This document shows, piece by piece, positions 45,733 through 53,717 of a stretch of DNA of 64,000 bases; position 1 is the first letter of the stretch; each line of letters opens with the position of its first letter. Under the pieces are notes generated by a model. It was not told where the DNA came from. It made no database searches and saw only the letters and a list, made by a program, of their open reading frames with translations. The position numbers were made by a program, and so were the translations under genes. Origin of the DNA: Nemopilema nomurai (taxonomy: Eukaryota > Cnidaria > Scyphozoa > Rhizostomeae > Rhizostomatidae). The stretch covers positions 992,001-1,056,000 of the forward strand of contig ML133499.1 in the NCBI GenBank assembly GCA_003864495.1, read 5' to 3'.

Positions 45733-47520
45733 TTACATATTAATCTGGGAAAGAGCTTCCCCACATACTTTTTCATATACGCAACGAAAGTGATTACTTC
45801 GACAGCGTCTTAACAAAGAGTTACGAGCTCTACCCTCTGCGAAGCACAAGCTCTGGTCAGAAATGATTTTCCCCCATTTGCCATAACCATGTTTGTTTAT
45901 TCCCTTTATCAAATTCAAGTCTTCCGTCTCGGTGAATGGTGTTGTGCGCTTTTGTTTGCAAAGTTGACTGTTACTCGCTAGAGATCCATCGCCCGTTGAT
46001 GTCAGCTGGCAGTGACTGTCTGTCTTCTCTAAAGGCTCGGTTCTGCTCTGTGTTGTAATGCAAATGTCCGCCTCCGATTCACTGACTTCCACGCCCGTGG
46101 AAGCGCTACTGACAAGTTTTTTCAAAGAGCTGTCTAGCTGTTCTCCAGATTCTCCCCTCAGCTTCTTGATGCAGTGATTCCCCTTTTCGGCAACGTCTCG
46201 CGAACGCTTTTTGCGATAATGAATCCTTGCAACATTTGAAGTGTGTTTTTGATCTTGCGATATCAGCTCTTGTTCTTCAAGGGATAGAGCATCAGAACTC
46301 TCAGTTTCGATTATTTGTCGGTAACGTGTTGGGTGCACATGCTTGCCAATAGCTTCATAGACGAGCAAGCACATTGCTTGACTCAGCTTCGTAAACTGGG
46401 TGCCATTGCGCGTCAGTAGCAGATATTCGCATTTTGGATGAAACTTCGGCCTGACGTGTCTCGCATAGTCGTCCAAAACATGCATGCAGACGTCATCTAT
46501 GACCATGGAATCAAAGCCATACTTGTCAGCTGTTTTGAATTTCTTCTGGTCGACATATCCGCCATTTTTCGATGCACTGCGTAGCATGCGAATTGTCAGG
46601 AACTGGTATGTCATAGGGCGACAACCCTTGACGCGTAAGAAGAGAAACGTCGTTATAAATCTCGTTGAAAAAGTCAGATCGGACGGCGAGACTTCTGCCG
46701 AACACTCCCGGCATCTGGCCACTATTTTCTGGTATCGTCCCATGTGAAACGGTATGACCTTTTGCAAGTCTTGCAGTGATGCCCAGTGTCCCTTTCTCTC
46801 CAACGTATCAACATCCAACTCTTCGGTCCACTGCACACGCATCTTACGAGCAATGCACTTTCTTGCGCGCTTCAGGAACACCTCTGCAACACTGAAGTTT
46901 GATAAGATAGAAGCGGACACTCCTTGAAACTTTCGGTACTCCATTGTTTCCAACAAAGCGTTGATGTAGCTAACACTTCCAGCGTGTCCAATAGATTTTT
47001 CATCCTCCAAATGTTGTAAAAAAGCTGACAAGCATGCCATTGAAGCCAAGTAGTAGTCAATTTTAGCCCCCTCTATCCCTTCCAGCATACTGTGATCGTC
47101 CTGAGAGTACTGAATGAACTTGAGGGCACGAGAGCAAATCTGATTCGCGTGTGCTTTTGTGCGACCACCACCAGTAGAGCTGCACATCCATTTGGCAAAC
47201 GTCTCACTGAAAATGACCTCGTCGGGAATGATATTCGAACTACTAATAACATCGTTCGATTCGTCGATCTTCTTGTCACACGTGTTTTGCGGCGCAGCAC
47301 CATCATCAATGACATCCTTCGGGTATTCGTCAAAATAAAAGAACCAAGGATGCGAATTCGTAACGTGCTTTCTGCAACCTCTTTGACTACGGAAGCCTTC
47401 ATGTTCGCAGTCACGTATAGGGCACTGGAATATTCCGTGCACGGTAGCCACTAACATCAGCCTTTTCTTCATCTTTGCCGCTCCAGGGACGCCTTTCCAT
47501 CGCAATACCATCGAAGACAT
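45733..47520 (-). CDS. Tyrosine recombinase with zinc finger and TRF-like Myb domain, copy 1
   Basis: An intact 595-codon frame from ATG at 47520. A C2H2-like finger (Cys33, Cys38, His52, His57) is followed by a helical core-binding region (about 105-235). A tyrosine-recombinase catalytic domain follows: Arg301 (GCRPMTY), a Lys in QKKFKT (327-330), His396-Pro-Thr-Arg399, His426, and Tyr435 in ARIHYRK, nine residues after His426 as in phage integrases. After a Ser-rich linker, residues 526-575 form a Myb/SANT domain of TRF type (HGYGKWGKI). The enzyme should cut and rejoin DNA through a 3'-phosphotyrosine, so it probably integrates and excises the element. It converges on rep. Closest known class: Crypton-type YR transposases, though I do not recall one paired with Rep. 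Unlike rep, both copies are intact. Confidence 0.85.
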   Translation of the reverse strand: MSSMVLRWKGVPGAAKMKKRLMLVATVHGIFQCPIRDCEHEGFRSQRGCRKHVTNSHPWFFYFDEYPKDVIDDGAAPQNTCDKKIDESNDVISSSNIIPDEVIFSETFAKWMCSSTGGGRTKAHANQICSRALKFIQYSQDDHSMLEGIEGAKIDYYLASMACLSAFLQHLEDEKSIGHAGSVSYINALLETMEYRKFQGVSASILSNFSVAEVFLKRARKCIARKMRVQWTEELDVDTLERKGHWASLQDLQKVIPFHMGRYQKIVARCRECSAEVSPSDLTFSTRFITTFLFLRVKGCRPMTYQFLTIRMLRSASKNGGYVDQKKFKTADKYGFDSMVIDDVCMHVLDDYARHVRPKFHPKCEYLLLTRNGTQFTKLSQAMCLLVYEAIGKHVHPTRYRQIIETESSDALSLEEQELISQDQKHTSNVARIHYRKKRSRDVAEKGNHCIKKLRGESGEQLDSSLKKLVSSASTGVEVSESEADICITTQSRTEPLEKTDSHCQLTSTGDGSLASNSQLCKQKRTTPFTETEDLNLIKGINKHGYGKWGKIISDQSLCFAEGRARNSLLRRCRSNHFRCVYEKVCGEALSQINM

Positions 47521-47557
47521 CTTCCCAGTTTGTTGTCAAGCTTAGAACTTGCAGCGC

Positions 47558-47565
47558 TATAAATA
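47558..47565 (-). promoter_or_regulatory. TATA box of recombinase gene, copy 1
   Basis: On the minus strand the box reads TATTTATA, about 38-45 bases upstream of the ATG at 47520. The spacing resembles that of the rep promoter on the other side of the junction region. Confidence 0.55.
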
Positions 47566-47692
47566 GGCCAAAACTTCTCCGGGGACATAGGAACTCCGTG
47601 TTGCTTTTTCGCGTGGAAGCGTGATTAAGTAATACAAATGAGAAAGAAAATCGGCCCAAAGGTACTTAGCGCACGCAGAACGAAGGAACCTG

Positions 47693-47732
47693 GGAACGTG
47701 GGAACGTGGGAACGTGGGAACGTGGGAACGTA
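47693..47732. repeat. Five 8-bp iterons (GGAACGTG), copy 1
   Basis: GGAACGTG is repeated five times head to tail (last copy GGAACGTA), between the recombinase promoter and the right end of the unit. In a circularised unit this lies in the region between the two divergent promoters, where CRESS viruses carry Rep-binding iterons. The binding protein (Rep or the Myb domain) is inference. Confidence 0.7.
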
Positions 47733-48123
47733 TATTCAGATTCATATTGGAATGTATAGGAAAAGCGAGCGAACGGAGGCCCGCAGTTCCCAAAACGGCT
47801 CGTAAGCAGCATATGCTTATGATGAGATGCTCGCAACAAAAAGGCACAAAGGAACAAAGGGACAGTTCCCTTGGTCCAGAGGACCTTTCTTGGTACCGTT
47901 GTTCCTTTTAAAAGGACCTATGGAACATTGGCCTAATGCCAGCAATTTCTTACGTGTCCATTTTGGGCACCCTTAAGGGCATCTCTACCGGGGAGAAACA
48001 TCATATGGTTGCATTGGCATGGGGGACACCCGAGAATAACAAAGTGAGGCACAAAACATTCAGCACTTTTGAACAAACGAAAACACAAAGCTTCAATGAA
48101 TTGTCTCCAAATTTGGTAAATAC

Positions 48124-48129
48124 TGATGA
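48124..48129. other. Recombination core (attachment-like site) TGATGA at unit junction
   Basis: At the junction the right-end flank AATAC and the left-end flank CCATTT are separated only by TGATGA. The left end of copy 1 (GATGATGA then CCATTT) and the right end of copy 2 (AATAC then TGATGATG) share the same hexamer. This is the pattern expected for strand exchange between a circular attP-like site and a GAT-repeat attB-like site. Confidence 0.65.
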
Positions 48130-48188
48130 CCATTTCCCGAAACTCGCGTTCCTTCGTACCGGTTTTACCCTCGGGGTTCCTCCTCTCC

Positions 48189-48218
48189 TATAAATGCCAA
48201 TCGCAAATCCTGTCAGTT
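48189..48218 (+). promoter_or_regulatory. Core promoter of rep, copy 2
   Basis: TATAAA at 48189-48194 and TCAGTT (A at 48215), 51 and 25 bases before the ATG at 48240, the same as in copy 1. Confidence 0.6.
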
Positions 48219-48239
48219 TGTTGGGGGAGTAAGAGTACG

Positions 48240-49243
48240 ATGACGATGGCAGTAAGAGCAAGAGGAGCGAAGGCGAAGTGCTGGACATTCACATATACGT
48301 GCTGTCCTGAAAATGCGAAGGAGCTGCTTGAGCAACGGCGCGTAGACTTCGCCTACTTGATTGCGTCCAAAGTCACCAGCGACGCAGTTTACAGGAACAT
48401 GCTGCGTGGCTATGCCATTTTCAGCTGCCAGAAAAGAAAGCACCAGGTGGAGGAGATATTAGGCATCGAAGGGAGGCCAGAGAGACTGGAGGTGGCAATA
48501 GCCAAGGCTCGTCCAGGCACCACATGGCTCAGGTCAAGTGCGGGGAGTCCTATTTTGAAATCGGCGAAAACTCCCTGAAAAGGAAGGACAAAAGCCAATT
48601 GGAGGTAATGCGTGACAGGAGGATGCAGGACGCAACGGAAGAGGCAATGGTGGAGGAATTTGGGGAATCCTGGCTCCACAGTCAATCGACCGTCGATCGG
48701 AGCATCGAGAGACAGAGGACGGAGGTGGCAAAACAGCAGATGCTGGAACGCTTCCAGAATGCCAATCTGCGACAGTGGCAGGAAACTGTCCTCCGGTTGG
48801 TTAGAACACAGGGGCCAAGAAGAATAACGTTCGTGGTGGACGAAGAGGGCAATACAGGGAAGACATTTCTTGCCAAGTACATAATGGCCACGAAAAACGC
48901 CTTGTACTTGACGTCGACGTCTTTGCGAGACATTGCCTATGCTTGGCAGGGCGAACAATACGTTGTTTTCGATGTGAGTAGAGAAAAGTCAACCAAATTA
49001 AATTACTCCACTCTAGAAACAATAAAAAACGGAGTCGTATTCAGCACTAAATACAAGTCAACTACCAAAGTTTTCCCCATCCCAATTATAATCTGCATGA
49101 TGAACTGTAAGCCCTATGCCAAAATGATGTCAAATGACAGGTACCACATCGTAGCTCTAAATAAATCGCAGGACCCACTCGATACCACAATCTCATTAAC
49201 CATAGAGGACTTTAGATACGCCCAAGAGCCCGAAGACAAATGA
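48240..49243 (+). pseudogene. CRESS-type Rep, copy 2, one frameshift (different from copy 1)
   Basis: Same domains as copy 1. A run of two G at 48506-48507, where copy 1 has three at 43148-43150, shifts the frame between the HUH-like and helicase parts. The first frame ends at 48578. The second, open from 48524 to 49243, holds the linker and the whole SF3 helicase: Walker A EEGNTGKT, Walker B VVFDVSR, motif C MMNCKP, and SNDRY. In the motif III region the catalytic Tyr expected in YxxK is not apparent (AQVKCGESYFEIG). Each copy has a single, different one-base lesion, both in short homopolymers. This could be independent decay or sequencing error. Confidence 0.85.
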
Positions 49244-49312
49244 ATACTTTGCGAAAAAGTTGTCGTCATTGTTGTTCTTCCTTGATAGGGTTTCGAGTGG
49301 GCGAGAAATGCT

Positions 49313-49912
49313 TTGCACTCACTTCAGATATGGATCTCCGAGCCTCGCATTCGTCCAAGTGGGCCTCCAATCTCGTTGTGAAGTACACGACAGATCAACG
49401 TACTTAGTTATGGATGTGTGCCTGGGCTGGGCTTCTGATCACAAACTTTGCACTCACTTCAGATATGGGTCTCCGAGCCTCGCATTCGTCCAAGTGGGCC
49501 TCCAATCTCGTTGTGAAGTACACGACAGATCAACGTACTTAGTTATAGATGTGTGCCTGGGCTGGGCTTCTGATCACAAACTTTGCACTCACCTCAGATA
49601 TGGGTCTCCGAGCCTCGCATTCGTCCAAGTGGGCCTCCAATCTCGTTGTGAAGTACACGACAGATCAACGTACTTAGTTATAGATGTGTGCCTGGGCTGG
49701 GCTTCTGATCACAAACTTTGCACTCACTTCAGATATGGGTCTCCGAGCCTCGCATTCGTCCAAGTGGGCCTCCAATCTCGTTGTGAAGTACACGACAGAT
49801 CAACGTACTTAGTTATAGATGTGTGCCTGGGCTGGGCTTCTGATCACAAACTTTGCACTCACCTCAGATATGGGTCTCCGAGCCTCGCATTCGTCCAAGT
49901 GGGCCTCCAAGC
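49313..49912. repeat. Repeat block A in copy 2 (about 4.5 x 135 bp)
   Basis: Starts at 49313, 49448, 49583, 49718 and 49853, all 135 bp. The multiple of three keeps a frame open from 49260 through block A into block B to 50174 (304 codons). Confidence 0.93.
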
Positions 49913-49919
49913 CCGCACC

Positions 49920-50230
49920 ATTGAAGGAAGTATAGCAAATTCATACGAGGACGAGAGCCCAGGTACTCGAACGAAAGTTTTAGAGAGAAGCCCAGCCCAA
50001 CAGTTTTCAATGCTTTCTATAGGCTATACAGTACACGAAACCGAGATTAGAAGCCCAGCAAATCCATACGAGGACGAGAGCCCAGATACTCGAACGAAAG
50101 TTTTAGAGAGAAGCCCAGCCCAACAGTTTTCAATGCTTTTCTATAGGCTATACAGTACACGAAACCGAGATTAGAAGCCCAGCAAATCCATACGAGGACG
50201 AGAGCCCAGATACGCGAACGAAAGTTTTAT
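49920..50230. repeat. Repeat block B in copy 2 (about 2.5 x 124 bp)
   Basis: Same 124-bp unit as in copy 1, with fewer copies. The first unit has one base fewer in the CTTTCTATAG run. Confidence 0.93.
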
Positions 50231-50319
50231 AGAATGGCCTAGTCCAACAAATTGTGAGATTGAAGAAGAAAACACATGTAAATCAAATACGAAGACATTG
50301 TGTATTAGATATCTATGTA

Positions 50320-52107
50320 TTACATATTAATCTGGGAAAGAGCTTCCCCACATACTTTTTCATATACGCAACGAAAGTGATTACTTCGACAGCGTCTTAA
50401 CAAAGAGTTACGAGCTCTACCCTCTGCGAAGCACAAGCTCTGGTCAGAAATGATTTTCCCCCATTTGCCATAACCATGTTTGTTTATTCCCTTTATCAAA
50501 TTCAAGTCTTCCGTCTCGGTGAATGGTGTTGTGCGCTTTTGTTTGCAAAGTTGACTGTTACTCGCTAGAGATCCATCGCCCGTTGATGTCAGCTGGCAGT
50601 GACTGTCTGTCTTCTCTAAAGGCTCGGTTCTGCTCTGTGTTGTAATGCAAATGTCCGCCTCCGATTCACTGACTTCCACGCCCGTGGAAGCGCTACTGAC
50701 AAGTTTTTTCAAAGAGCTGTCTAGCTGTTCTCCAGATTCTCCCCTCAGCTTCTTGATGCAGTGATTCCCCTTTTCGGCAACGTCTCGCGAACGCTTTTTG
50801 CGATAATGAATCCTTGCAACATTTGAAGTGTGTTTTTGATCTTGCGATATCAGCTCTTGTTCTTCAAGGGATAGAGCATCAGAACTCTCAGTTTCGATTA
50901 TTTGTCGGTAACGTGTTGGGTGCACATGCTTGCCAATAGCTTCATAGACGAGCAAGCACATTGCTTGACTCAGCTTCGTAAACTGGGTGCCATTGCGCGT
51001 CAGTAGCAGATATTCGCATTTTGGATGAAACTTCGGCCTGACGTGTCTCGCATAGTCGTCCAAAACATGCATGCAGACGTCATCTATGACCATGGAATCA
51101 AAGCCATACTTGTCAGCTGTTTTGAATTTCTTCTGGTCGACATATCCGCCATTTTTCGATGCACTGCGTAGCATGCGAATTGTCAGGAACTGGTATGTCA
51201 TAGGGCGACAACCCTTGACGCGTAAGAAGAGAAACGTCGTTATAAATCTCGTTGAAAAAGTCAGATCGGACGGCGAGACTTCTGCCGAACACTCCCGGCA
51301 TCTGGCCACTATTTTCTGGTATCGTCCCATGTGAAACGGTATGACCTTTTGCAAGTCTTGCAGTGATGCCCAGTGTCCCTTTCTCTCCAACGTATCAACA
51401 TCCAACTCTTCGGTCCACTGCACACGCATCTTACGAGCAATGCACTTTCTTGCGCGCTTCAGGAACACCTCTGCAACACTGAAGTTTGATAAGATAGAAG
51501 CGGACACTCCTTGAAACTTTCGGTACTCCATTGTTTCCAACAAAGCGTTGATGTAGCTAACACTTCCAGCGTGTCCAATAGATTTTTCATCCTCCAAATG
51601 TTGTAAAAAAGCTGACAAGCATGCCATTGAAGCCAAGTTGTGGTCAATTTTAGCCCCCTCTATCCCTTCCAGCATACTGTGATCGTCCTGAGAGTACTGA
51701 ATGAACTTGAGGGCACGAGAGCAAATCTGATTCGCGTGTGCTTTTGTGCGACCACCACCAGTAGAGCTGCACATCCATTTGGCAAACGTCTCACTGAAAA
51801 TGACCTCGTCGGGAATGATATTCGAACTACTAATAACATCGTTCGATTCGTCGATCTTCTTGTCACACGTGTTTTGCGGCGCAGCACCATCATCAATGAC
51901 ATCCTTCGGGTATTCGTCAAAATAAAAGAACCAAGGATGCGAATTCGTAACGTGCTTTCTGCAACCTCTTTGACTACGGAAGCCTTCATGTTCGCAGTCA
52001 CGTATAGGGCACTGGAATATTCCGTGCACGGTAGCCACTAACATCAGCCTTTTCTTCATCTTTGCCGCTCCAGGGACGCCTTTCCATCGCAATACCATCG
52101 AAGACAT
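50320..52107 (-). CDS. Tyrosine recombinase with zinc finger and TRF-like Myb domain, copy 2
   Basis: An intact 595-codon frame, identical to copy 1 except residues 156-157 (His-Asn in place of Tyr-Tyr). All features stand: the Cys33/Cys38/His52/His57 finger, catalytic Arg301, His396-x-x-Arg399, His426 and Tyr435, and the Myb domain at 526-575. Preservation of a 1.8-kb frame in both copies argues for recent activity or for selection on this gene. The TATA-like box is at 52145-52152. Confidence 0.85.
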   Translation of the reverse strand: MSSMVLRWKGVPGAAKMKKRLMLVATVHGIFQCPIRDCEHEGFRSQRGCRKHVTNSHPWFFYFDEYPKDVIDDGAAPQNTCDKKIDESNDVISSSNIIPDEVIFSETFAKWMCSSTGGGRTKAHANQICSRALKFIQYSQDDHSMLEGIEGAKIDHNLASMACLSAFLQHLEDEKSIGHAGSVSYINALLETMEYRKFQGVSASILSNFSVAEVFLKRARKCIARKMRVQWTEELDVDTLERKGHWASLQDLQKVIPFHMGRYQKIVARCRECSAEVSPSDLTFSTRFITTFLFLRVKGCRPMTYQFLTIRMLRSASKNGGYVDQKKFKTADKYGFDSMVIDDVCMHVLDDYARHVRPKFHPKCEYLLLTRNGTQFTKLSQAMCLLVYEAIGKHVHPTRYRQIIETESSDALSLEEQELISQDQKHTSNVARIHYRKKRSRDVAEKGNHCIKKLRGESGEQLDSSLKKLVSSASTGVEVSESEADICITTQSRTEPLEKTDSHCQLTSTGDGSLASNSQLCKQKRTTPFTETEDLNLIKGINKHGYGKWGKIISDQSLCFAEGRARNSLLRRCRSNHFRCVYEKVCGEALSQINM

Positions 52108-52144
52108 CTTCCCAGTTTGTTGTCAAGCTTAGAACTTGCAGCGC

Positions 52145-52152
52145 TATAAATA
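52145..52152 (-). promoter_or_regulatory. TATA box of recombinase gene, copy 2
   Basis: TATTTATA on the minus strand, in the same position relative to the ATG (52107) as in copy 1. Confidence 0.55.
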
Positions 52153-52279
52153 GGCCAAAACTTCTCCGGGGACATAGGAACTCCGTGTTGCTTTTTCGCG
52201 TGGAAGCGTGATTAAGTAATACAAATGAGAAAGAAAATCGGCCCAAAGGTACTTAGCGCACGCAGAACGAAGGAACCTG

Positions 52280-52319
52280 GGAACGTGGGAACGTGGGAAC
52301 GTGGGAACGTGGGAACGTA
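52280..52319. repeat. Five 8-bp iterons (GGAACGTG), copy 2
   Basis: Same five-copy array as at 47693-47732, at the equivalent position. The same 14-bp palindrome follows at 52493-52506. Confidence 0.7.
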
Positions 52320-52713
52320 TATTCAGATTCATGTTGGAATGTATAGGAAAAGCGAGCGAACGGAGGCCCGCAGTTCCCAAAACGGCTCGTAAGCAGCATA
52401 TGCTTATGTTGATGAGATGCTCGCAACAAAAAGGCACAAAGGAACAAAGGGACAGTTCCCTTGGTCCAGAGGACCTTTCTTGGTACCGTTGTTCCTTTTA
52501 AAAGGACCTATGGAACATTGGCCTAATGCCAGCAATTTCTTACGTGTCCATTTTGGGCACCCTTAAGGGCATCTCTACCGGGGAGAAACATCATATGGTT
52601 GCATTGGCATGGGGGACACCCGAGAATAACAAAGTGAGGCACAAAACATTCAGCACTTTTGAACAAACGAAAACACAAAGCTTCAATGAATTGTCTCCAA
52701 ATTTGGTAAATAC

Positions 52714-52755
<42 letters not shown>

Positions 52756-52757
52756 GA
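52714..52757. repeat. (GAT)n microsatellite, right flank
   Basis: About 14 GAT trinucleotides directly after the AATAC right end of copy 2, then unique sequence (AGATAGAAGGAGCGC). It is the other half of the microsatellite at 42627-42770. Confidence 0.93.
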
Positions 52758-52964
52758 TAGAAGGAGCGCAATGGTGATAATCCAGGCCTCTTGACTAGTA
52801 TTTTATTTTAATTACTTTTAAATAAATCTTTTTCAATGCCATAATGCAAAGACTACGAATATAATCAAAGTTTTTTCACTGTTTTTATTTCACTCGATAA
52901 GCTTTCTGAAGCTGGCAACTATTTCATGGGTTAATCAGCATTTAATCTAGAAAATTTCTTTTAG

Positions 52965-53060
52965 GAAAGCCTCAAGATCGAGGTCACTCTGCTTGAAACA
53001 AAAATCGATGCCATCAAATCGAAACGAGAGTCCGAACAAAGAGCTGTATTGGAAGAAGAG
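52965..53060 (+). CDS. CNTROB: Centrobin-like gene, coiled-coil exon
   Basis: The acceptor TTTCTTTTAG precedes 96 bases (32 codons, phase 0 to 0), then the donor GTTTGT. The product begins ESLKIEVTLLETKIDA and continues the heptads of the exon at 1561-1641. Confidence 0.75.
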
Positions 53061-53672
53061 GTTTGTTGAGTCCCTTTAAATGTTCCTTTGTCTCATGTTC
53101 TTTTGTCCTTTTTAGCGAACTCTGTAGAACAAAGTGGCAATGTCTTAAAAAATCCTTAGTTCTGTCCCGCAATTTGGCTTAACTGTTATTGCGCAAGTCT
53201 GATTATCACCAAAATATCATCTATGCTTTTTTCCAAATGTATAGATATGTCAAATGAAAAATATCATATTCATATACAGAATATCATCTATGATTTTTAT
53301 ATTTGAAAGTTAATGCTGAAATACATAAGCTTGAAAAAGCTTTTTCAAATAAACTTGTTTTAAAATCCCCATAATTTACATTATTCTTTGCCTTGACAGC
53401 ATTTTTCAGCAAAAGATAATAGAAAATATTTAAATATCAGTTGAGTGGGTCAAAATCTTAGAAAATGATTATTTATCAAAAGCTCTTGTTTAGCAGTTTG
53501 GAAGCCCCGACATCTTGAATTCTATGAATCAACAGTGTATATATACTCCAACTGTACATAGTGGTTGTAATACCATCAAACGTATTCCCTAAAGTCAACA
53601 CATTTTCTTATTCTAACAGTTTCCTGTATTCATTGATCTTACTTTTATTGTCTCTTTTATGTGTTCTTCAAG

Positions 53673-53717
53673 TATGAGTCTAAAGCCCTAGATGTTTTAG
53701 ATAAACACACTCCAAAG
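53673..53717 (+). CDS. CNTROB: Centrobin-like gene, 45-nt exon
   Basis: A pyrimidine tract ending TTCTTCAAG precedes 15 codons (YESKALDVLDKHTPK), then a GTTTAA donor. Phase 0 to 0. Confidence 0.6.

Larger units (their letters stand above)
42771..48123. mobile_element. Rep + tyrosine-recombinase mobile element, copy 1 (5.35 kb)
   Basis: This unit begins ACCATTTCCCG and ends GGTAAATAC. It carries a Rep gene (+), two internal tandem-repeat blocks and a 595-codon tyrosine recombinase (-). Copy 2 follows directly in the same orientation and is nearly identical outside the repeat blocks. The only bases between the two units are TGATGA-type, the same motif as the surrounding GAT microsatellite. Copy 1 is about 0.77 kb longer, which is explained by about three extra A repeats and three extra B repeats. 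No terminal inverted repeats are evident, as expected for Crypton-like or integrase-type elements. Confidence 0.85.
47566..48188. promoter_or_regulatory. Intergenic control region spanning the copy 1/copy 2 junction
   Basis: About 620 bases between the recombinase TATA box (copy 1) and the rep TATA box (copy 2), giving divergent promoters. It holds the iterons, a perfect 14-bp palindrome TCCTTTTAAAAGGA at 47903-47916, CCCTTAAGGG near 47970, and the unit junction AATAC-TGATGA-CCATTT at 48119-48134. In a circular form of the element this would be the sole large non-coding region apart from repeats A and B. Confidence 0.6.
48124..52713. mobile_element. Rep + tyrosine-recombinase mobile element, copy 2 (4.6 kb)
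   Basis: Same orientation and gene order as copy 1, starting CCATTTCCCG after the junction hexamer and ending GGTAAATAC at 52713, followed by the resumed GAT microsatellite. It has fewer internal repeats (about 4.5 A and 2.5 B). The recombinase protein differs from copy 1 at two adjacent residues. One 3-bp indel (near 52409) and a few substitutions are seen in the control region. Confidence 0.85.

Noticed and set aside
46484..47454. Open frames antisense to the recombinase gene
   Set aside because: Shadows of the conserved 595-codon frame; they have no recognisable domains.
47629..47637. TTGTATTAC (minus strand), 8 of 9 bases like the CRESS origin nonamer; also at 52216-52224, and a GTATTAC near 45728
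   Set aside because: No flanking stem was found for any of them and short AT-rich matches are expected by chance, so no origin is called.
42771..52713. Helitron or Replitron identity for the element
   Set aside because: No Helitron helicase, no CTRR end hairpin or TC start, and the helicase is SF3 of CRESS type with a separate tyrosine recombinase.
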